Shown here piece after piece: positions 54,968 to 64,000 of a stretch of 64,000 nt of DNA. The position numbers and the translations under genes were made by a program. The notes below the pieces were generated by a model. It saw only the letters and a list, made by a program, of their open reading frames with translations. It was not told where the DNA came from and ran no database searches. The first letter of the stretch is position 1. Each line of letters begins with the position of its first letter. Source of the stretch: Roseofilum casamattae BLCC-M143 (GTDB taxonomy: Bacteria; Cyanobacteriota; Cyanobacteriia; Cyanobacteriales; Desertifilaceae); NCBI RefSeq assembly GCF_030068455.1, contig NZ_JAQOSQ010000001.1, forward strand, positions 490,030 to 554,029, given 5' to 3'.

Positions 54968-55468
54968 ATGATGAAAAAAACGTCACAAATTCTCCTCAGT
55001 TTACTGACCGTATGCACCTTGACCTTTGCATTCCCGAGCCACACTTTCGCCTTAGATTACAATCAACTCAGCCCTCTTCCCCTTGCAGGTCTCAATTCTC
55101 GCTTTGCCCAAGGTTCCAGGGTTTCGACTAAGGATGGCGTCCGAATTTTAGAGCAGGCGTTTGCCGATCGACAAAGTGACGTGCAAGTCCGAGCCGTCGG
55201 TCAAGTGATTCGTCTTCTGGCTGACGATCTAAAAGGAAGCAAGCATCAACGCTTTATTGTCAAACTCTCCTCGAGGCAAACTGTATTAATTGCCCATAAT
55301 ATTGACTTAGCTCCCAGAGTGAACGGCCTGTCTGTTGGCGATCGCATTGAATTTTACGGCGAATACGAATGGACTGCTAAAGGTGGCGTCATTCATTGGA
55401 CGCACCACGATCCGGCCGGCCGTCACGTAGGCGGATGGATTCGGCATAACGAGCGAGTGTATCAATAA
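54968..55468 (+). CDS. DUF3465 secreted protein
   Basis: A 166-residue protein with a Sec signal peptide (KKTSQILLSLLTVCTLTFA ending about FALD). The mature domain matches DUF3465: VRAVGQVIRLLADDLKGSKHQRFIVKL, VGDRIEFYGEYEW and a C-terminal HHDPAGRHVGGWIRHN. It is expected in the periplasm. It follows the CRISPR regulator after 40 bp on the same strand, so it may be read through, but a functional link is unlikely. ATG 54968 or 54971. Confidence 0.82.
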   Translation: MMKKTSQILLSLLTVCTLTFAFPSHTFALDYNQLSPLPLAGLNSRFAQGSRVSTKDGVRILEQAFADRQSDVQVRAVGQVIRLLADDLKGSKHQRFIVKLSSRQTVLIAHNIDLAPRVNGLSVGDRIEFYGEYEWTAKGGVIHWTHHDPAGRHVGGWIRHNERVYQ

Positions 55469-55494
55469 AATCGATTAGGAATGAAAATGGGGTC

Positions 55495-55911
55495 TTACGT
55501 CAGCGAGTGTTCTCCACGAATCATATATGTGTCGTCAGAGTTGAGACGCTCAAAGCCAAATTTTTCGTAAAAGCTATGGGCATCAGCAGTACGCAAAATC
55601 CAGGTTTTGACTGCAATTCCGGCATCATTGAGAACATAATTGAGGAGATACGTTCCCAGTCCTCGACCTTGATAGGGTTCCAGGATAAAAACATCCAGCA
55701 AGCACGCCATAACTAAACCATCGGTGAGCACCCGCGCAAACCCAATGGTACGGCCTTGGCCATCGCACAGTCCAAAGCAGATACAGTTTTCCATGGATGT
55801 TTGCACCTCCTCTAAACTCCGACCCTGTGCCCAGTAGGAGCGGTTCGAGAGAAAATCGTGAATGACGTTGAGATCGAGTTGAGTGCGATCGCTGGAAATT
55901 GAATATTCCAT
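55495..55911 (-). CDS. GNAT-family N-acetyltransferase
   Basis: A 138-residue acetyltransferase. The acetyl-CoA loop is seen in YQGRGLGTYLL and the fold elements in IGFARVLTDGLVMACLLDVFI. It is a short stand-alone GNAT with no visible partner; the substrate could be an amine, peptide or antibiotic. ATG start at 55911. It is divergent to the MFS gene. Confidence 0.88.
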   Translation of the reverse strand: MEYSISSDRTQLDLNVIHDFLSNRSYWAQGRSLEEVQTSMENCICFGLCDGQGRTIGFARVLTDGLVMACLLDVFILEPYQGRGLGTYLLNYVLNDAGIAVKTWILRTADAHSFYEKFGFERLNSDDTYMIRGEHSLT

Positions 55912-56011
55912 ATCTTGGTAGTCAACATTTTATCGGCTTAGATTCTAGATTAACGCCCTCTCTCTTTCGCTTTACGTTAAAGTATGTAACAGCAGTTAAC
56001 CGAATATCCGC

Positions 56012-57331
56012 GTGACCCAACTCTCCCCAAACAAAGCCGTCCAAAACCAGCTAGCTCAGGAGACTCTTAGCGCCCAAGGTAGCACCAAAAATGTTATTCT
56101 TGCCGGCGTGGTGGGTAACGTCATTGAATGGTATGACTTTGCCCTCTATGGCTACTTAGCACCGGTTATCTCCTTACTCTTTTTCCCGAATAATAACGAA
56201 CTGGTTTCGCTGATCGAAACCTATGGCGTATTTGCCGCTGGGTTTATCATGCGACCCATTGGAGCTGGAATTTTCGGGTATATTGGCGATCGCGTCAGTC
56301 GCCGCACCGAACTGTTTATCTCCGTCATCTTAATGGCCATTCCCACCTTCATGTTGGGACTGTTGCCCACCTATAAACAGATTGGCATCGCCGCCCCCAT
56401 TATCCTCATCCTGCTCCGATTAGTGCAAGGACTATCTGTCGGCGGAGAGTTCACCGGATCGGTAACGTATGTGGCCGAAACTGCTCCTCAAACTCGGCGC
56501 GGGTTCGCCACCAGCTTCGTTAATGTCGGCTCTACTGTGGGTTTGTTGCTCGGTTTAGGAATAGTTACCCTCATCACTCATCTGCTTTCGGATGCCAATA
56601 TGTACGCTTGGGGTTGGCGCATACCCTTCCTATTGGGCGGTATTTTGGGAGTAACCGGACTCTACATTCGCAGCGGTCTCCCGGACTCAGAAGTCTTTGA
56701 ACAACACCAGCAAGAGCGACAAGTTCCCCTACTCGGCGCTCTACAAAAATCTCTCGTTCCCATGCTGCAAGCCATGGTGTATGCCGGAGGATATACGTCC
56801 GTGTATTACATCGCCATGGTCTACATTCCCACTTATTTGGATCGATTTACCGGCATTTCCCGCACCAGCGTTTTAATTATCAATGTCGTTGCTCTCGCGC
56901 TCCAGATGCTGCTCCTGCCTTTGTTTGGTTGGCTCTCCGATAGCACCCTGCGGCGCAAATCTTGGTTATTGCTGACTGCTATTAGTTTGGTTCCCATCGG
57001 GTTGGCTACATTTTGGCTCTTATTGCAACCGAACCCCTATGGAGTATGGTTAGCACAAATTGGATTAGCGATCGCACTTGTCCCGTTATTAGCCAGTTCT
57101 CCGGTAATGATGGTGGAACTATTCCCCACAGAAACTCGCCTCACTGCCTATTCTCTCTCGTTTAATCTGGGAGCGAGTATTATGGGCGGAACCTCTTTGT
57201 TGGTCTGTACCTGGCTGATTAATATTACCGATAAACTGTATGCGCCAGCGTTTTATTTAGCCGGTTGTGCTATTTTGGGTGCGATCGCAACTGGGTTTAT
57301 GCGCGATCGCAGTCGCGAACCCTTATTGTAG
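56012..57331 (+). CDS. MFS transporter, metabolite:H+ symporter family
   Basis: A 439-residue transporter with about 12 hydrophobic helices. The family signature is seen in NVIEWYDFALYGYLAPVISLLF near the start and GYIGDRVSRRTELFISVILMAIPT at the cytoplasmic loop, typical of the MHS group (ProP, ShiA, KgtP). It imports a small organic acid, amino acid or osmolyte by H+ symport. GTG start at 56012. Substrate cannot be told. No neighbouring metabolic genes. Confidence 0.9.
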   Translation: MTQLSPNKAVQNQLAQETLSAQGSTKNVILAGVVGNVIEWYDFALYGYLAPVISLLFFPNNNELVSLIETYGVFAAGFIMRPIGAGIFGYIGDRVSRRTELFISVILMAIPTFMLGLLPTYKQIGIAAPIILILLRLVQGLSVGGEFTGSVTYVAETAPQTRRGFATSFVNVGSTVGLLLGLGIVTLITHLLSDANMYAWGWRIPFLLGGILGVTGLYIRSGLPDSEVFEQHQQERQVPLLGALQKSLVPMLQAMVYAGGYTSVYYIAMVYIPTYLDRFTGISRTSVLIINVVALALQMLLLPLFGWLSDSTLRRKSWLLLTAISLVPIGLATFWLLLQPNPYGVWLAQIGLAIALVPLLASSPVMMVELFPTETRLTAYSLSFNLGASIMGGTSLLVCTWLINITDKLYAPAFYLAGCAILGAIATGFMRDRSREPLL

Positions 57332-57404
57332 ACTGAGACAAAATCTAACAAATTCAAACGCAGCATCCAAGTTAAAGCGATCGCGATCGGAACCCAAGAT
57401 TATA

Positions 57405-58145
57405 TTAGCTATTGATTTGTTGTAATTTGCGCAGCTCGCGATGAACATTAATCCCAATTTCGAGAGTCTCATTAATCAACCTCGCATAATGGCTGTCTTG
57501 TCCTTGCACGTCAAAATCAATTAACTCCGATAAATTATGGTTCAACTTCTCAAACAATTCATCGGGTAAATGGACTTGGCGATAGTCTCTCACTAACCTC
57601 TCCGACTTCAAAGCATGAAGAAAGCACTGTTTGGCGATGTGTAGTGCTTGCACCATGCGATCGCGATTCGCTCTATCTTCCTCAATGTAATTCTCCGCAA
57701 TCAGCTTATCCATTCGATAAAAAATATCGACGATTCCTTCATATTTTTCTAGCTCATTTAAAATATTGAGTAAATTGAGTAACGGCTTAGATTTTGCATA
57801 TAAATACAGATTGATTAAGAGAAATAACAGTCCTCCCAATCCAGCAACTAAAATAGTTAAGTCCGAATACTGTGGCTCCAGACTCGAGCTAATCCATAGA
57901 TTCTTGGCAATTAACAAAGCGATGGGAAAGACGAACACAATTGCTACGAATGCCAACGCCAGCTCTAAGCCGAGAAATTGTAAGAGAATAGGATGGTGCT
58001 GGGAATATTCCGGCTCTCGTTGTTTTAGTTTTGCCCAAATCCGATAATAGTCCGCTAAAAAACTATCTTGAATCGCAACACCACTAATCTCTTTGAGTTG
58101 TGCATCAGATATCCTTAACTGCTCTGAGTCAGTATTCATCATCAT
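57405..58145 (-). CDS. Hypothetical membrane protein with two helices
   Basis: A 246-residue protein with two transmembrane helices (about 65-88 and 104-124) and a long soluble C-terminal helical domain (residues 125-246, rich in charged and Leu residues). I do not recognise the family. It lies 19 bp before the next minus-strand gene (58165), so they form a pair. Start among three consecutive ATGs at 58145-58137. Confidence 0.6.
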   Translation of the reverse strand: MMMNTDSEQLRISDAQLKEISGVAIQDSFLADYYRIWAKLKQREPEYSQHHPILLQFLGLELALAFVAIVFVFPIALLIAKNLWISSSLEPQYSDLTILVAGLGGLLFLLINLYLYAKSKPLLNLLNILNELEKYEGIVDIFYRMDKLIAENYIEEDRANRDRMVQALHIAKQCFLHALKSERLVRDYRQVHLPDELFEKLNHNLSELIDFDVQGQDSHYARLINETLEIGINVHRELRKLQQINS

Positions 58146-58164
58146 TCCTCTGCTGCGATCGCCC

Positions 58165-58842
58165 TTACCATCCTAACAAAGTCACTAGTGTTTTCCAAAT
58201 GGCGAGATAAAAATTACTTTCGAGATCTCGAAACAGTTCAAACGGTTTGCCGGGGGAGCCAAAGAAGGGACGTAACGTCCAGGCAAGCTGAGAGCCAACA
58301 AATGCATAAAGACTCAACCATGCCAACAAAATGCGATGGCGAATTTCTTTTCCTTCCATATCTGATGCTGTCAGTCGTTGCATTCCTTGATAAAAGAATT
58401 GAACTCCTAATCCGCCACTAATTCCGAGAATTACTACATTCAATAGCAAGAAAAAGTGATAATTTTTAGTACTGAGGAGGAAGAACAGCGAAACCGGCGC
58501 AAATCCAAAGAGAAGGACGCTAATCACTGCCATTGAAGTCATTAACAAGCAGAGATATTGCTCGAAGCTGCGCCTTGAGCCAAACATGATATTAAAAAAA
58601 TATAGAGTAGGGAAGCAAATGACCATCGTGAGAAGGTAGAGTGCCGGTAGCTTCAAGGCAGAAATTAAGGCTTGATACCAACTACTATAAGCGCCTAAAA
58701 TAAGTCCATAGGCAGCAAAAAAGATAGAGCTGGAAATTAACAGTCCGGTAATTTTCGGTTTGAGTTTAACCCCTTCACAAATATCGTGAAGGAATAATTC
58801 TCGCTCGCGCAACAGATCCATCACTACGGCAAAATACTTCAT
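58165..58842 (-). CDS. Hypothetical polytopic membrane protein
   Basis: A 225-residue protein with about five hydrophobic helices, for example LLISSSIFFAAYGLILGAYS, YLLTMVICFPTLYFF and FLLLNVVILGISGGLGVQFFYQ. The GTG at 58863 gives a longer frame, but ATG 58842 has GGAG 8 bases upstream. Family unknown; the layout resembles Yip1-like proteins. It lies upstream of the two-helix protein gene and downstream of the NHLP exporter on the same strand. Confidence 0.65.
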   Translation of the reverse strand: MKYFAVVMDLLRERELFLHDICEGVKLKPKITGLLISSSIFFAAYGLILGAYSSWYQALISALKLPALYLLTMVICFPTLYFFNIMFGSRRSFEQYLCLLMTSMAVISVLLFGFAPVSLFFLLSTKNYHFFLLLNVVILGISGGLGVQFFYQGMQRLTASDMEGKEIRHRILLAWLSLYAFVGSQLAWTLRPFFGSPGKPFELFRDLESNFYLAIWKTLVTLLGW

Positions 58843-58970
58843 GTCACCAACTCCAAATTGCACTCAGACTTGCTAATCTAAGATTCCCATTGCAGGACTC
58901 GAACATCCATACATATGTTCCCCGTAGTGATGCTCATGCAAAAATGCATTTCCCATTCCCTATTCCCCAT

Positions 58971-61169
58971 CTAGGCATGAATTAATTGGGCATAGACACT
59001 ATCCTCATCCTCTTTCATCTCCTCATGAGTTCCGCGCTGCACCACCTTCCCTTGTTCTAAAACAATAATCTCATCACAATCGCGAATTGTACTTAAGCGG
59101 TGGGCGACAATTAAACAAGTGCAGCCTCGGCGGCGTAAATTTTGGTCGATAATTTTCTCGGTTTCTGCATCTAAAGCACTGGTGGCTTCATCCATCAGCA
59201 AAATTGAAGGGTCATTGACTAAAGCGCGAGCAATTTCTAACCGCTGGCGCTGTCCGCCACTTAAATTACCCGCACCTTCGAGCAAACTACCATCGAGTCC
59301 TCCAGGAATAGCAAGTACTGCATCTAATATTTCAGCATCTTGGCAGGCGCGAACTAACTGGGAATTAGGAATGGTACTATCCCAGAGGGTAAGATTATCG
59401 CGCACTGTGCCGCCAAATAAGAAAATATCTTGTTCGACCATGGAGAGAGAATTCGTTAAGACTTCTCTGGGAATATCTCCTTTGGAAATACCATCGAGGA
59501 GAATTTCTCCAGACCAAGGCTCGTAGAGTCCGGCGACTAATTTCGCTACAGTTGATTTCCCCGAGCCACTACCTCCAACGAGGGCAACGCGCTGTCCGGG
59601 TTGTAACGTTAAACTTAAATTTTCGACTAATGGAGGATTTACTTTAGCATACCCAAACGTTAAGTTGCGCAACTCGAGATAGCCTTGTAGTTTATAGGAG
59701 CTGTTGGCATAAATTTGCATCGAGTTTTGGTTTTTCGTTTCTTGGGCAACTTGAGCATCGACTTCATTATCGAGAACATCATCTAATCGGTTAATATCTC
59801 CTTCCAATTCTTGTAGGGTACTGCCAAATTGCACCAGGGTGTTAACGGGTTGTTGAAAGCTGGTCATTAAGCTTTGAAATGCGACTAACATGCCGATACT
59901 TAATTCCCCTCCCATGACGCGCAACCCTCCGACAACGAGGAGGCATAAGGTGGTTAAGGAGGTAACCAAAGATGGCAGTATTCCTAGGACTTGGTCGGGG
60001 ATGCCGAGGGTTTGTTGGGCATTGGTAGTTTTGGCATAGTAGCCGCTCCAACGGGCGAAAAAGTCGGATTCGAGGGCAGCAGATTTGAGGGTTTCAATAC
60101 TTTGTAGTGCTGCAATACTAACCCCGGCGAGTTTTCCTTCGTCTTGAGTTAAGCGACTGTGGGTATCTCTGCGTCGCCGCGCGACCCATTGCAAGACTAA
60201 AACATTAACCGCAGAAAAGAAGATACCAATAAGGGTTAGGACCCAATCATAGGCCAGCATTACGGCAGCATAAAATACAATGACGATGGTGTCGATCGCG
60301 GTGCGAGCGAGTTCGCCGGAAAGAATATTGGCAACTTTAGTATTCAAGTTAACGCGATCGCCAATTTCTCCGGCAAAACGTTGTGCGTAAAATCTTTGTG
60401 GCAATCGTAAGATATGCCACAAGAAGTTACCAGACATGGTCACCGAAAGTTTAATTTGTAAATGCCGAAGATAGCGAAATTGGAGCAAAGAGAGCAGCCC
60501 TTGCACGATCGCGGTTAAGAGCATTCCCAAAATTAACGGACGCAACCATTCTATGCGATTTTCAACCAGAATGTTATCCACAAAAACTTGACTGAAGACC
60601 GCTACCGCTAAACCCGGTATCACTAACAGTAAACCGGATAAAATGCAATACAAAATTGCTCCGGTTGACCCTTTGAGGCGGTGATATAACGCTGCTGTCA
60701 TGCTCGGTTTTCGCCCGCCTTTTTTGAACTCCGGTCCGGGTTCCATCACCAATACAATTCCGGTGTAAGCGCGATCGAATTCGGCAAACGAAATGCGTCT
60801 CGGCCCTTCTGCCGGATCGTTTAAATAGACTTCATCTTTGACAAATCCTTCAACGACCAAAAAGTGATTGAAATTCCAAAAAACGATAAAGGGAGGCTTG
60901 AGGAGTTTGAGCTTGCTCGGGTCTTTTTTGAATCCTTTGGCTTGCAGTCCGTAGGTGCGTGCCGCTTTCACCACATTAGCAGCATTGCTTCCGTCGCGAG
61001 AGACTCCACAAGTAATTCGCAATTCCGGTAACGGAACAATTCTGCCATAATAGCTTAGAATAATTCCTAAGGAAGCAGCACCGCATTCAACTCCTTCCAT
61101 TTGGAGTAAGGTGGGAGTTTTCACTCGCTTGGGAATTTGCTCTTTTTTTTGCTTGGTTGCTTGGGTCAT
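58971..61169 (-). CDS. NHLP-type bacteriocin exporter with C39 peptidase
   Basis: A 732-residue ABC exporter with three parts. The N-terminal C39 peptidase (residues 1-140) has catalytic Cys29 in EGVECGAASLG, His102 in NFNHFLVVEGF and Asp118 in YLNDPAEG; it removes leader peptides. A transmembrane domain (about 165-430) and an ATPase (480-732) with VGGSGSGKSTV, LSGGQRQRLEIARA and ILLMDEATSALD follow. The organisation matches PCAT/NHLP transporters that mature and secrete ribosomal peptides with nitrile-hydratase-like or Nif11-like leaders. No precursor gene is visible within about 2 kb. ATG start at 61169. Confidence 0.9.
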   Translation of the reverse strand: MTQATKQKKEQIPKRVKTPTLLQMEGVECGAASLGIILSYYGRIVPLPELRITCGVSRDGSNAANVVKAARTYGLQAKGFKKDPSKLKLLKPPFIVFWNFNHFLVVEGFVKDEVYLNDPAEGPRRISFAEFDRAYTGIVLVMEPGPEFKKGGRKPSMTAALYHRLKGSTGAILYCILSGLLLVIPGLAVAVFSQVFVDNILVENRIEWLRPLILGMLLTAIVQGLLSLLQFRYLRHLQIKLSVTMSGNFLWHILRLPQRFYAQRFAGEIGDRVNLNTKVANILSGELARTAIDTIVIVFYAAVMLAYDWVLTLIGIFFSAVNVLVLQWVARRRRDTHSRLTQDEGKLAGVSIAALQSIETLKSAALESDFFARWSGYYAKTTNAQQTLGIPDQVLGILPSLVTSLTTLCLLVVGGLRVMGGELSIGMLVAFQSLMTSFQQPVNTLVQFGSTLQELEGDINRLDDVLDNEVDAQVAQETKNQNSMQIYANSSYKLQGYLELRNLTFGYAKVNPPLVENLSLTLQPGQRVALVGGSGSGKSTVAKLVAGLYEPWSGEILLDGISKGDIPREVLTNSLSMVEQDIFLFGGTVRDNLTLWDSTIPNSQLVRACQDAEILDAVLAIPGGLDGSLLEGAGNLSGGQRQRLEIARALVNDPSILLMDEATSALDAETEKIIDQNLRRRGCTCLIVAHRLSTIRDCDEIIVLEQGKVVQRGTHEEMKEDEDSVYAQLIHA

Positions 61170-61563
61170 GAGGTTGTGGTGAATCTAGTGAATTTTTAAA
61201 CTATTTCTTCTGCCGATCGCAAGATTATCGTAAACGTTAGGTTTCTTTTCCTGTTTAAACTTTTTTTTTACTGTTGCTCGATCTGGAACTCTCTCAGCTA
61301 GATTTCTTGCCATGTTTTCCCGGAAGTGCGAGTATCAATATTACCATTGAATTCCGGGTTTTTCGCAACTGGGATCTATTTTGCCCAAACGTCGCGATTA
61401 ATGGTGAAATGGGAGAGGCGATCGGTAATCCTGAAGAGTAATACCGACCCCGTAAGCCTGATACTGCGCAATTTCCCTGTTAACAAAACTTTGGACTTTC
61501 AGTAGAATGGCTTTACAATCTGGACATCAATAACTGTCCTTGTTTCCGCAAGTGTACTCGTCT
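61170..61563. other. Intergenic, no gene seen
   Basis: The 394 bp between the divergent exporter and PBP2 genes have a T9 run near 61260 but no recognisable ORF, tRNA or hairpin. Promoters for both genes must lie here. Confidence 0.45.
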
Positions 61564-63366
61564 ATGACATTAACCAAGTCTTATGCCATCCCCACCACTC
61601 GTACCACAGAGCGTACTATTGGGCGCAACTACCAAGGATTAGTAATGCTCTTGCTAATCACCGTAGGGTTGCTTGGCGGGCTGGGCAGTCGGTTAATGCA
61701 ACTGCAACTGGTGGAAGGACAAAACTACGAGCAAGACGCCAAAAATAATCGCATTCGCGTTATCCCCAAACAACCGGGACGAGGTAAAATTCTCGATCGC
61801 AACGGTACCATTCTCGCTGGTAGCAGTCTTTCCCACTCCGTCTATCTCTGGCCCCTCGCCAGTCGGAAAACCGAGTGGCCGACGACCCTCAAGCGCATCT
61901 CCGAGGTTCTCTCCATTCCCGAATCGGAAATCGAAGAGCGTTTGGCCAACGCCGAATACACCTCTCCCTATCTGCTGCGCATCGCCCGAGGATTAACTCC
62001 ACAACAAGTGACGGCCTTAGCCGAATACAGTCGAGAACTGGAAGGGATTGAAATTGACGTAGAAGCGGCACGGGAATATCCTTATGGCGAAGTTGCCTCT
62101 CATGTCTTGGGCTACACCGGAGAAGTGGACGAAGAAGGACTCGAGCGCACGGAAAATCAGGGATATCGCCTCGGAGATATTATCGGGCAAATGGGTATTG
62201 AAGCGGCTCTGGAGAAAGAACTGCGCGGCGGATGGGGCGGCCGAGAAGTGGAAGTCGATAGCAAAGGACAAGTGGTGCGCATCCTCGACCACAAATCCTC
62301 TCAGTCCGGGGATGACGTGCGCTTAACCCTGGATTTAGAACTGCAAATGGCTGCTGAAGCGGCTCTGGGTGGCATGACTGGGGCTATTGTAGCGATGAAC
62401 CCGCAAAATGGGGAAGTCTTAGCCATGGCGAGCAATCCTCGGTTTAATCCGAATATCTTTTCGACCCGCATTAGCGAAGCAGAATGGAAGAAACTGCAAG
62501 GCAAAGATCATCCCTTCGTCAATCGAGCCATTCAAGGATTTGCCCCAGCTTCTACGTTTAAAATTGTTACCACAGCAGCGGCGATCGAATCGGGTACTTA
62601 TTCTCCCCATACCGTCCTTGCAACCTTTCCCTATTTGAAAGTGGGCAGTATTAAGTTTTGGGATTGGAACCAAGCTGGATTCGGTCCCTTGGGGTTTCGC
62701 GGTGCTATGGCTTGGAGTAGCGATACCTTTTTCTACCAGATTGCTCTGGGTATCGGTGGGGAAACCCTGATTGAATGGACGAGAAAATTTGGTTTTGGTC
62801 GTAAAACGGGTATTGAGCTGGCTCAGGAAGAATCTGCAGGCTTGGTGGCCGATGATGCCTGGAAGCGGGAAAATATCGGTCAAGAATGGTTTGTCGGAGA
62901 TACGGTGAATATGTCTATCGGACAGGGCTATCTTTTGGCGTCTCCCCTGCAAGTGGCGGTGATGTTTGCAGTGGCGGCGAATGGTGGAGATTTGGTGAAA
63001 CCTCATTTAGTGAAAACGGATGATGATGATTCGGTGTGGCGAGAGCCAGTTGGGTTGAGCGACGTGACGGTGGAAATTTTACAGTCGGGTTTGCGCCGGG
63101 TTGTTAGTTCCGGGACGGGGACGAAGATGAATACTCTCAGCTTACCCGCCAATGCCGGTAAAACCGGAACGGCGGAAGACCCTCCCCGTCTGTCTCATTC
63201 TTGGTATGGCGGTTATGCTCCATTGGATAAGCCAGAAGTGGTGATTGTGGCGTTTGGGCAAAACTCTGGTGGAGGTGGCGGTAAGGTTGCTGCTCCGAAA
63301 GTTCGTCAGGTGATGGAAGCTTATTTTGATTTGAAGAAACGGCGGGCGAGTGGCGAAACACCTTAA
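61564..63366 (+). CDS. mrdA: Penicillin-binding protein 2 (peptidoglycan transpeptidase)
   Basis: A 600-residue class B PBP that cross-links elongation-phase peptidoglycan. One transmembrane helix (about residues 30-50, YQGLVMLLLITVGLLGGLG) precedes the dimerisation domain (80-250, RNGTILAGSS, GYTGEVDEEGL). The catalytic domain has SxxK in PASTFK, SSD in WSSDTFFYQ and KTG in AGKTGTAE. Start ATG 61564; a TTG at 61540 or GTG at 61552 would lengthen it slightly. The usual partner rodA is not adjacent. The downstream IS630 gene is convergent. Confidence 0.95.
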   Translation: MTLTKSYAIPTTRTTERTIGRNYQGLVMLLLITVGLLGGLGSRLMQLQLVEGQNYEQDAKNNRIRVIPKQPGRGKILDRNGTILAGSSLSHSVYLWPLASRKTEWPTTLKRISEVLSIPESEIEERLANAEYTSPYLLRIARGLTPQQVTALAEYSRELEGIEIDVEAAREYPYGEVASHVLGYTGEVDEEGLERTENQGYRLGDIIGQMGIEAALEKELRGGWGGREVEVDSKGQVVRILDHKSSQSGDDVRLTLDLELQMAAEAALGGMTGAIVAMNPQNGEVLAMASNPRFNPNIFSTRISEAEWKKLQGKDHPFVNRAIQGFAPASTFKIVTTAAAIESGTYSPHTVLATFPYLKVGSIKFWDWNQAGFGPLGFRGAMAWSSDTFFYQIALGIGGETLIEWTRKFGFGRKTGIELAQEESAGLVADDAWKRENIGQEWFVGDTVNMSIGQGYLLASPLQVAVMFAVAANGGDLVKPHLVKTDDDDSVWREPVGLSDVTVEILQSGLRRVVSSGTGTKMNTLSLPANAGKTGTAEDPPRLSHSWYGGYAPLDKPEVVIVAFGQNSGGGGGKVAAPKVRQVMEAYFDLKKRRASGETP

Positions 63367-63574
63367 GAGACCGTTTAACATGAGGATAATCGTTGAGTAA
63401 TTCTGTCGCAATTAATACTGCTGAGTTTATGCAATGAGAGTGAGTCAAGGATACAAGCCAAATCTAGAGGACAATGCAATGGTACATACACAAACCATCC
63501 TCGACTATGGCTGAGCAACAGTGGCTCTCCTCATCACTGCAAGATTACTTTGGACACCTACTGGACTGGCAAGC
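63367..63574. other. Gap between PBP2 and IS630 fragment
   Basis: No gene is apparent in 208 bp. It probably contains the IS right end, but no terminal inverted repeat can be defined from one end. Confidence 0.35.
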
Positions 63575-64000
63575 TTAAAATCGTGGGTAAAGATGGTTCA
63601 GTTTAATCCGAGCATCTTCCGTCGTGAATTGCCATTGAATTTTCACTCTTTCCCGATTTCTTTCTTCTTGCCAGTGCGCTAATTCTACTTTCAACATTTC
63701 GGCAGTAGCGATGCGCCGATCTAGACATTGTTTGGACAACACGCTCAATTCAGTTTCCGCCATATTTAGCCAACTTCCATTGCGAGGAGTATGATACATT
63801 TCCAATCTTCTTGCTAAACGTCGAGCTTTCTGAGCCGGAAATTTGGCATATAAAGAAGAAATATTATGAGTGTTCAGATTGTCACTCACTAGCTTGATTT
63901 TCCGAGCATCAGGATAATCTACCTCCAATAATTGCTCAATTTCTTCTGCCCAATCTTTCTTCGTTCTTTGCTGGCGATTACTCACTCTTCTCCAGCCACG
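63575..64000 (-). mobile_element. IS630-family transposase, partial at the window edge
   Basis: About 142 residues of the C-terminal DDE domain are coded. They include DARKIKLVSDNLNTHNISS (the second Asp), RRLEMYHTPRNGSWLNMAE (third acidic residue) and the tail. The frame continues beyond base 64000, reading RGWRR before the GTG at 63985, so that GTG is not the true start. The fragment is in frame with no stop, so the copy could be intact. Only one end is visible and no terminal repeat or target duplication can be checked. Confidence 0.88.

Noticed and set aside
63367..63574. Terminal inverted repeats of the IS630 element
   Set aside because: Only one end of the element is in the window, so no repeat pair can be proven.

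Overview
The window comes from a cyanobacterium, most likely a filamentous non-heterocystous (Oscillatoriales-type) lineage. The octamer GCGATCGC (HIP1) recurs throughout, in genes and spacers alike. Lineage markers include CurT/CAAD, a Psb34-like peptide, DUF3370 and DUF4336 proteins, CHASE/CHASE2 histidine kinases and a three-gene block of contractile-injection-system baseplate proteins. The species assignment is inference.

Layout. 0-3.2 kb: a truncated DUF3370 gene, a DUF4336 gene, a decayed stretch with the tail of a nucleotidyltransferase gene, and a LapA-like membrane protein with a 15-bp tandem repeat. 3.2-16.2 kb (all minus): two tandem CHASE kinases, mutL, a LuxR-type response regulator, an M48 protease, a solitary C5 DNA methyltransferase, serA, and a REC-GAF-kinase. 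16.5-20.4 kb (plus): gp25, baseplate-J and gpI-like proteins of a contractile injection system. 20.4-24.6 kb: rplS, tRNA-Trp, curT, a secreted peptide, a DrrAB-type ABC exporter and psb34. 24.6-31 kb: cheB, a glycerophosphodiesterase, a CHASE2 hybrid kinase, an unannotated Cys-rich lipopeptide gene and gloB. 31-39.6 kb: a glycosyltransferase/ABC exporter pair, DUF218, a GH13 enzyme, alr and a K+ channel-type protein.

39.7-54.9 kb is a complete type I-D CRISPR-Cas locus. A divergently transcribed RHH/WYL-type regulator faces a minus-strand operon: cas3, mntA, hepT, cas10d, csc2, csc1, two paralogous PD-(D/E)XK-like proteins, cas6, cas4, cas1, cas2, then leader and array. The array has 21 identical 37-nt repeats and a decayed terminal repeat, and reads on the minus strand. 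The most notable features are a HEPN-MNT toxin-antitoxin pair joined to cas3 and cas10d by overlapping reading frames, and the duplicated nuclease-like genes between csc1 and cas6. Together they suggest an expanded I-D system with an abortive or addiction layer. A palindrome next to the regulator's start codon is a candidate operator.

55-64 kb: a DUF3465 secreted protein, GNAT, an MFS transporter, two membrane proteins, an NHLP-type peptidase/ABC exporter with no visible substrate gene, PBP2, and part of an IS630-family transposase at the right edge. All functions are inferred from motifs and family knowledge read by eye; no database search was possible.
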